This document shows positions 44,680 through 49,199 of a stretch of 49,199 nucleotides of DNA, one piece after another. The position numbers were made by a program, and so were the translations under genes. Source of the DNA: Herpetosiphonaceae bacterium (lineage in GTDB: Bacteria > Chloroflexota > Chloroflexia > Chloroflexales > Herpetosiphonaceae); assembly GCA_013538855.1 (NCBI GenBank), contig JABXJS010000277.1, positions 1 to 49,199 on the forward strand, read 5' to 3'. The notes beneath the pieces were generated by a model. That model did no database searches. It worked only from the letters and a program-made list of their open reading frames with translations, and was not told the DNA's origin. Position 1 is the first letter of the stretch, and every line of letters begins with the position of its first letter.

Positions 44680-44748
44680 ATGACTGACAATAATCAACTG
44701 TTGGTATGTCAACGATCATGCGGATTCTATCCAGCTCACGCGCCATAG
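44680..44748 (+). CDS. Possible 22-aa peptide ORF in the NRPS leader
   Basis: ATG at 44680 with AAGAAAGGA 8-9 nt upstream reads 22 codons, beginning MTDNNQLLV and ending YPAHAP, with two Cys separated by three residues, and a TAG at 44746. The ribosome site and the promoter 80 bp upstream are the only support; no family is recognised. Confidence 0.3.
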   Translation: MTDNNQLLVCQRSCGFYPAHAP

Positions 44749-45008
44749 CCCCAGCTCTATAGCTCTACATTCGTACAATCTGCGTTTTTTGTAGCCCGTA
44801 GGACGATATTTTTCTGTGCCGAGCCATAGATGTTCAGGCACTGCTATTCGTGTACCCAATTTTTGTTCACTGCACGCATTTAATCATTTTTTATTGCTAG
44901 CACATCATAGCACAGATTGAGCCAAAGCAGTTCAGGATTGTCGTTCTATGCATATGCACGCGGTGCACGCACCATCTGCGCCATATGCGAAGGAGTAGCT
45001 GTATACCC

Positions 45009-48000
45009 ATGAGTAATCTGTTGAAGCCCGCCACCTTTGCTACGCTTGTCGATCTCCTTCGTGGGCGGGCGCAGGCCCAGCCGCAGCAGCGCGCCTACAC
45101 ATTTTTACTCGACGGCACCAGCACACAGCAGCATCTGACCTACGCCGAGCTTGATCTGCGCGCGCGCGCGCTAGGCGCATGGCTCCAGCAGCACACCACG
45201 CCTGGCGAGCGCGTGCTGCTGCTCTACCCGCCGGGCCTCGAGTATATCGTGGCGTTTTTTGGCTGCCTCTATGCCGGCTGCATCGCTGTGCCAGCCTATC
45301 CGCCGCACCGCGCCCGCATCGAGCGCACGCTGCCGCGGCTACAGGCGATTGTGCACAACGCACGCCCCAGCATCGCCCTCACCACCAGCGAATTTGCTGC
45401 GCTAGCGCCACAGATCAGCGCGCTGGAGCCAGGCTTCCAGCGCGTGCGCTGGTTCGCCACCGACGGCGCGACCATGGACGCTGACGCCTGGCGCGCAGGG
45501 GCCAGCGACGGCGCAGCGCTGGCCTTTTTGCAGTACACCTCTGGGTCCACAGCCACGCCCAAAGGCGTGATGCTTGCGCATAGCAACCTGCTGCACAATC
45601 TGGCCTGCATTCAGCGCGCCTTCAATCACACGCCAGAGAGCGTCGGCGTGATCTGGCTGCCGCCGTACCACGACATGGGCTTGATCGGCGGCATCCTCCA
45701 GCCGCTCTACGCCGGATTCCCAACCGTGCTAATGGCTCCCGTCGACTTTCTCCAGCAGCCGCTGCGCTGGCTCCAGGCCATCAGCCACTACCGTGCCACC
45801 ACCAGCGGCGGGCCAAACTTCGCCTACGATCTGTGTGTGCGCCGCAGCACCCCCGAGCAGCGCGCCGAGCTTGATCTGCGCAGCTGGCGCGTCGCCTTCA
45901 ATGGAGCCGAGCCGGTGCGCGCCGAGACGCTTGAGCGCTTCGCCGACGCATTCGCACCAGCAGGATTCCAGCGCCGCGCCTTCTATCCGTGCTATGGCCT
46001 GGCCGAGGCGACGCTGATCGTCACCGGCGGCTTGGTTGCCAAGGAGCCGGTTGTGGCAAGCTTTGACGCAGCCGAGCTAGAGCGCAACGTTGCCCGCAAG
46101 CTGCTCAGCGCCGGATCAAGCCCGCGCCAGCTGGTCAGCTCAGGCCAGCGCCTCAACGAGCACCTGGTGCTAGTCGTCGATCCGGCGACCGCCACGGTTT
46201 GCGCACCGCGCACCGTCGGCGAGATTTGGGTATCTGGGCCGAGCGTGGCGCAGGGCTACTGGGGCCAGCCCGAGCTATCGCAGCAGATCTTTCAGGCGCG
46301 GCTGTCCAGCGGCATCGGCCCATTTCTGCGCACCGGCGATCTCGGCTTCACCGATGGCGACGAGCTGTTTATCACCGGCCGCAGCAAAGATCTGATCATC
46401 GTGCGCGGGCGCAACCACTACCCGCAAGATATCGAGCAGACAGTCGAGCGCTGCCACCCGGCGCTGCAGCCTGGCGCAGGCGCGGCCTTCACGGTCGAAA
46501 TCGACGGCACAGAGCGCCTCGTCATCGCCTATGAGCTAGAGCGGCAGCAGCGCCACACAGCGCCAGAGCAGATTTTCGCCGCCGTGCGCCAGGCGGTCGC
46601 CGACGCGCATGAGCTGAGCGTTCACGCCATCGTGCTGCTGCGGCCTGGCTCCATTCCCAAGACATCAAGCGGCAAGATTCAGCGCCACGCCTGCCGCGCT
46701 GGCTTTCTGACTGGCACGCTGGCCGTGCTCAGCAGCAGCGTGGCCAGCAGCAGCGTTGCCGATCACGCCGAACAGCCACCGCTGACCGCGACTGACCTGC
46801 GCCTACTCCCAGCGCCCCGACGGCAGGCGCAGCTCGAGCAGCTGCTACGCGAACAGCTGGCCCAGGCCCTTGGCACAGCAGCGCAGCAGATCAACCCTGC
46901 GCAGCCGATCAGCAGCCTCGGCCTCGACTCACTGGCAGCGGTGGAGCTCCAGTTCAGCCTTGAGCGTGCGCTGGAGCTGCGCCTGCCGCCGAGCCTGCTG
47001 CTGCAAGAGCACACGCTGCCCACGCTGGCCGCCGCCATCCTGGCACTGCTCGATCAGGCCCCGCCGACACCCATCCCGCTCAGCGCCGCCGCAGCGCCAG
47101 CCCACCCGCTTAGCCCTGGACAGCAGGCGCTCTGGCTGGTGCAGCAGCTTGCGCCCGCTAGCCCGGCCTACACCATCAGCTGCGCCCTGCGCATCAGCGC
47201 AGCGCTTGATGTCGCACGCTTGGCAGCAGCACTCGCCCAGCTGGAGCAACGCCACCCAGCGCTGCGCACCGCCTTCGCGGTCAGCGACGGCGCGCCGCTG
47301 CAGATCGTCCACTCCGCTGGTCGCCTGCACCTGGAGCTGGAGGACGCCAGCGACTGGAGCAACACGCAGCTCGATCAGCAGCTCAGCGCCTACGCCGCGC
47401 AGCCCTTCGACCTGGAGCAAGCGCCGCTGCTGCGCGCCCGCCTGCTGCGCCGCAGCCCGAGCGAGCACATCCTGCTGCTGTGCGTGCACCACACCATCGC
47501 CGATATGTGGTCGCTCGGCGTGCTGCTCCGTGAGCTAGCCGCGCTGTATCAGCACGAGCCAGCGCACCTACAGCTGCCGCCAGTCACGCTCAGCTACGCC
47601 GACTATGCGCGCTGGCAGCGCACACGCCTCGCAGCGCCAGACAGCCAAGCGCTGTGGGACTACTGGACGCGCCAGCTCGCCGCCCCGCTGCCGTTGCTCG
47701 CGCTACCGACCGATCGCCCACGCCCGCCAGTTCAGAGCCAGCGCGGCGCGGCGCATACCTTCTGCATTGATGCTGCGCTCAGCACACGGCTCAAGGCGCA
47801 GGCCCAGCAGCAGCACACCACGCTCTACACCGTGCTGCTGGCCGCCTTCCAGGTGCTGCTCCAGCGCTACACCGGCCAAGATGACCTGATCGTTGGCTCG
47901 CCCAGCACTGGCCGCGACCGCGCCGAGCTGCGCGACCTTGTGGGCTATGTGGTCAACCCGCTGGCGCTGCGCGCCAACCTCGCAGGCAATCCGCGCTTCG

Positions 48001-49199
48001 ACAGATTCCTGCAGCAGGTGCGTCAAACCGTCATCGAGGCGCTGGAGCATCAGGCGCTGCCCTTTGGCGCGCTCGTCGAGCGGCTCCAGCCCGAGCGCGA
48101 CCCCAGCCGCACGCCGATCTTTCAGGTGATGTTCGCTCTACAGAGCACGCCGCCAGGCGCAGGAGCCGATCTGGCCGCCTTGGCGCTGAACCTCGCCGAC
48201 GCGCCCGTGCAGCTTGGCGCTCTGCCCTGCACGGTCTACCCGCTGCAGCGCACCGCCGCGCAGTTCGACCTGACGCTGGCGCTGGCGGAGACGCACGGCG
48301 GGCTACGCGGCGTCATCGAGTACAGCACCGACCTTTTCGACCCAGCGACCATGGCGCGGCTGGCCGAGCACTACACCAGCCTGCTCGCGGGCATCGCCGC
48401 CGATCTGCGCCAGCGGCTGAGCGACCTGCCGCTGCTGCCACAGCACGAGCGCGCGCAGCTGCACAGCTTTAATCAGACCAGCGCCGACTATCGCCACAGC
48501 GCCACCCTACACGAGCTGGTGGCCCAGCAGGCCGCACGCACGCCCGCAGCCACGGCGGTGGTGTTTGATGATCAGCGCCTTAGCTATCGCGCGCTTGATC
48601 AGCAAGCCAACCAGCTTGCGCACTTCCTCCGCGCCTCCGGCGTGGGGCCAGGCACTCAGGTGGGGCTATGCCTGGAGCGCTCAACGGCGCTGATTGTCTG
48701 CGTGCTGGGCATCCTCAAGGCGGGCGCGGCCTATGTGCCGCTCGATCCGACCTATCCGGCGCAGCGGCTGGCGTTTATGCTCAACGATGCGCAGGCTGCG
48801 CTGCTGATCACGCAGCGCGATCTGGCCGAGCGGCTGCCAGCCACGCCTGCGCAGGTGCTCGACATCGACCGCGACTGGCCGCTAATCGCCAGCCAGCCGT
48901 GCACAGCGCCAGCGCTGACCAGCAGCGCCAGCAGCCGCGCCTACGTGATCTACACCTCCGGCTCCACCGGCCAGCCCAAGGGCGTCGCCTGCACTCACCG
49001 CGCAGCGATCAACCTGCTCGATCAGTTTGCACGCATCCAGCCGCTGCCGGAGCAGGCGCAGGCCAGCATGTGGACAAGCATAAGCTTCGATGTCTCGGTG
49101 TATGAGCTGTTCGCGGCGCTGACCAGCGGCGCGACGCTGCACCTCGTGCCCGAGGATGTGCGCGCCGACGGCCCGCGCTTCTGCGCTTGGCTGGCGACC
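45009..49199 (+). CDS. Lipopeptide-type NRPS: FAAL - carrier - condensation - adenylation (partial at right edge)
   Basis: 1397 codons visible, no stop. Residues about 1-590 form a fatty acyl-AMP ligase (FAAL): LQYTSGSTATPKGVMLAH, YHDMGLIGGILQPLYAG, FYPCYGLAEATLIVTGG, FLRTGDLGF and SGKIQRHAC. A carrier domain follows, its phosphopantetheine Ser641 in LGLDSLAAVELQ. The condensation domain (about 695-1140) has the intact HHxxxD as His827-His828-TIAD832 in VHHTIADMWSLG. The adenylation domain starts near 1160 with LKAGAAYVPLDPTYP, YTSGSTGQPKGV and FDVSVYELFAAL. It would activate a fatty acid, load it on the carrier and acylate the first amino acid. The Asp in FDVS suits an ordinary alpha-amino acid. 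AAGGAG lies 13 nt upstream, an unusually long spacing. Confidence 0.93.
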   Translation, partial: MSNLLKPATFATLVDLLRGRAQAQPQQRAYTFLLDGTSTQQHLTYAELDLRARALGAWLQQHTTPGERVLLLYPPGLEYIVAFFGCLYAGCIAVPAYPPHRARIERTLPRLQAIVHNARPSIALTTSEFAALAPQISALEPGFQRVRWFATDGATMDADAWRAGASDGAALAFLQYTSGSTATPKGVMLAHSNLLHNLACIQRAFNHTPESVGVIWLPPYHDMGLIGGILQPLYAGFPTVLMAPVDFLQQPLRWLQAISHYRATTSGGPNFAYDLCVRRSTPEQRAELDLRSWRVAFNGAEPVRAETLERFADAFAPAGFQRRAFYPCYGLAEATLIVTGGLVAKEPVVASFDAAELERNVARKLLSAGSSPRQLVSSGQRLNEHLVLVVDPATATVCAPRTVGEIWVSGPSVAQGYWGQPELSQQIFQARLSSGIGPFLRTGDLGFTDGDELFITGRSKDLIIVRGRNHYPQDIEQTVERCHPALQPGAGAAFTVEIDGTERLVIAYELERQQRHTAPEQIFAAVRQAVADAHELSVHAIVLLRPGSIPKTSSGKIQRHACRAGFLTGTLAVLSSSVASSSVADHAEQPPLTATDLRLLPAPRRQAQLEQLLREQLAQALGTAAQQINPAQPISSLGLDSLAAVELQFSLERALELRLPPSLLLQEHTLPTLAAAILALLDQAPPTPIPLSAAAAPAHPLSPGQQALWLVQQLAPASPAYTISCALRISAALDVARLAAALAQLEQRHPALRTAFAVSDGAPLQIVHSAGRLHLELEDASDWSNTQLDQQLSAYAAQPFDLEQAPLLRARLLRRSPSEHILLLCVHHTIADMWSLGVLLRELAALYQHEPAHLQLPPVTLSYADYARWQRTRLAAPDSQALWDYWTRQLAAPLPLLALPTDRPRPPVQSQRGAAHTFCIDAALSTRLKAQAQQQHTTLYTVLLAAFQVLLQRYTGQDDLIVGSPSTGRDRAELRDLVGYVVNPLALRANLAGNPRFDRFLQQVRQTVIEALEHQALPFGALVERLQPERDPSRTPIFQVMFALQSTPPGAGADLAALALNLADAPVQLGALPCTVYPLQRTAAQFDLTLALAETHGGLRGVIEYSTDLFDPATMARLAEHYTSLLAGIAADLRQRLSDLPLLPQHERAQLHSFNQTSADYRHSATLHELVAQQAARTPAATAVVFDDQRLSYRALDQQANQLAHFLRASGVGPGTQVGLCLERSTALIVCVLGILKAGAAYVPLDPTYPAQRLAFMLNDAQAALLITQRDLAERLPATPAQVLDIDRDWPLIASQPCTAPALTSSASSRAYVIYTSGSTGQPKGVACTHRAAINLLDQFARIQPLPEQAQASMWTSISFDVSVYELFAALTSGATLHLVPEDVRADGPRFCAWLAT

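Larger units (their letters stand above)
44308..45008. other. 701-bp AT-richer leader region of the NRPS gene
   Basis: Clearly lower in GC than the rest from about 44500. It contains the STAS-gene terminator, three ACTTTTTGTAT-like boxes, a TTGACA promoter with a palindrome in its spacer, a possible 22-codon ORF and T-rich stretches (AATTTTTGTTC, CATTTTTTATTGC) toward the NRPS start. Confidence 0.6.

Overview
The window is GC-rich bacterial chromosome (roughly 60-65% GC by eye, with one AT-richer gap at about 44.5-45.0 kb). Large LuxR-family ATPase regulators, a Reg_prop hybrid kinase, many secreted repeat proteins, a FAAL-type NRPS and dispersed intergenic repeats together suggest a filamentous Chloroflexota (Chloroflexales/Herpetosiphonales-like). 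That placement is an inference from gene content; there is no rRNA, tRNA or marker gene here. I see no CRISPR array, insertion sequence or phage genes.

Region by region. 0-1.5 kb: the end of an unidentified gene, a VOC protein, and a PAS-AraC regulator. 1.6-7.8 kb: a tightly overlapping operon for trans-4-hydroxy-L-proline catabolism (epimerase, three-subunit D-hydroxyproline dehydrogenase, pyrroline-hydroxycarboxylate deaminase, 2-oxoglutarate semialdehyde dehydrogenase), read divergently from the AraC regulator. 7.8-12.9 kb: a frameshifted small gene behind a GT2 glycosyltransferase, a secreted M23 peptidase, a second VOC protein, and an APH-type kinase whose gene start is present in three tandem copies. 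13.4-16.6 kb: a three-gene operon with its own sigma70-like promoter (NTP_transf_5 nucleotidyltransferase, HprK-like P-loop kinase, and a PqqD-like domain fused through an internal twin-arginine signal to a glycine-rich domain). I consider this the best candidate for an undescribed system.

16.9-20.5 kb: a large secreted Asp-box/DUF11/PKD protein. 21.1-27.6 kb: a NylB-like serine hydrolase downstream of a perfect 16-bp palindrome, then a hybrid sensor kinase and a response-regulator diguanylate cyclase. 28-31.1 kb: a DUF4386-like membrane protein, an SDR-type epimerase and a Tat-dependent nitroreductase, all on the minus strand. 31.3-37.1 kb: a secreted beta-helix protein, a MalT-like LuxR regulator with a duplicated 3' end, and a divergent amidinotransferase that has Ser where the family has its catalytic Cys. 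The amidinotransferase promoter carries tandem 11-bp direct repeats. 37.6-40.9 kb: an MgtA-like P-type ATPase and a convergent small protein.

41.3-44.3 kb: a BMP-family lipoprotein followed by a dCache-HAMP-PAS-STAS membrane protein, apparently an extracellular ligand sensor feeding a stressosome-like output. 45.0 kb to the right edge: the start of a lipopeptide-type NRPS (FAAL, carrier protein, condensation, partial adenylation domain), preceded by a 700-bp AT-richer leader with repeated boxes and a possible 22-codon ORF.

A recurring feature is local duplication at gene edges (12.8-13.1 kb, 32.7-33.1 kb) and 83-84-bp tandem repeats in intergenic DNA (10.7 kb, 27.6 kb).
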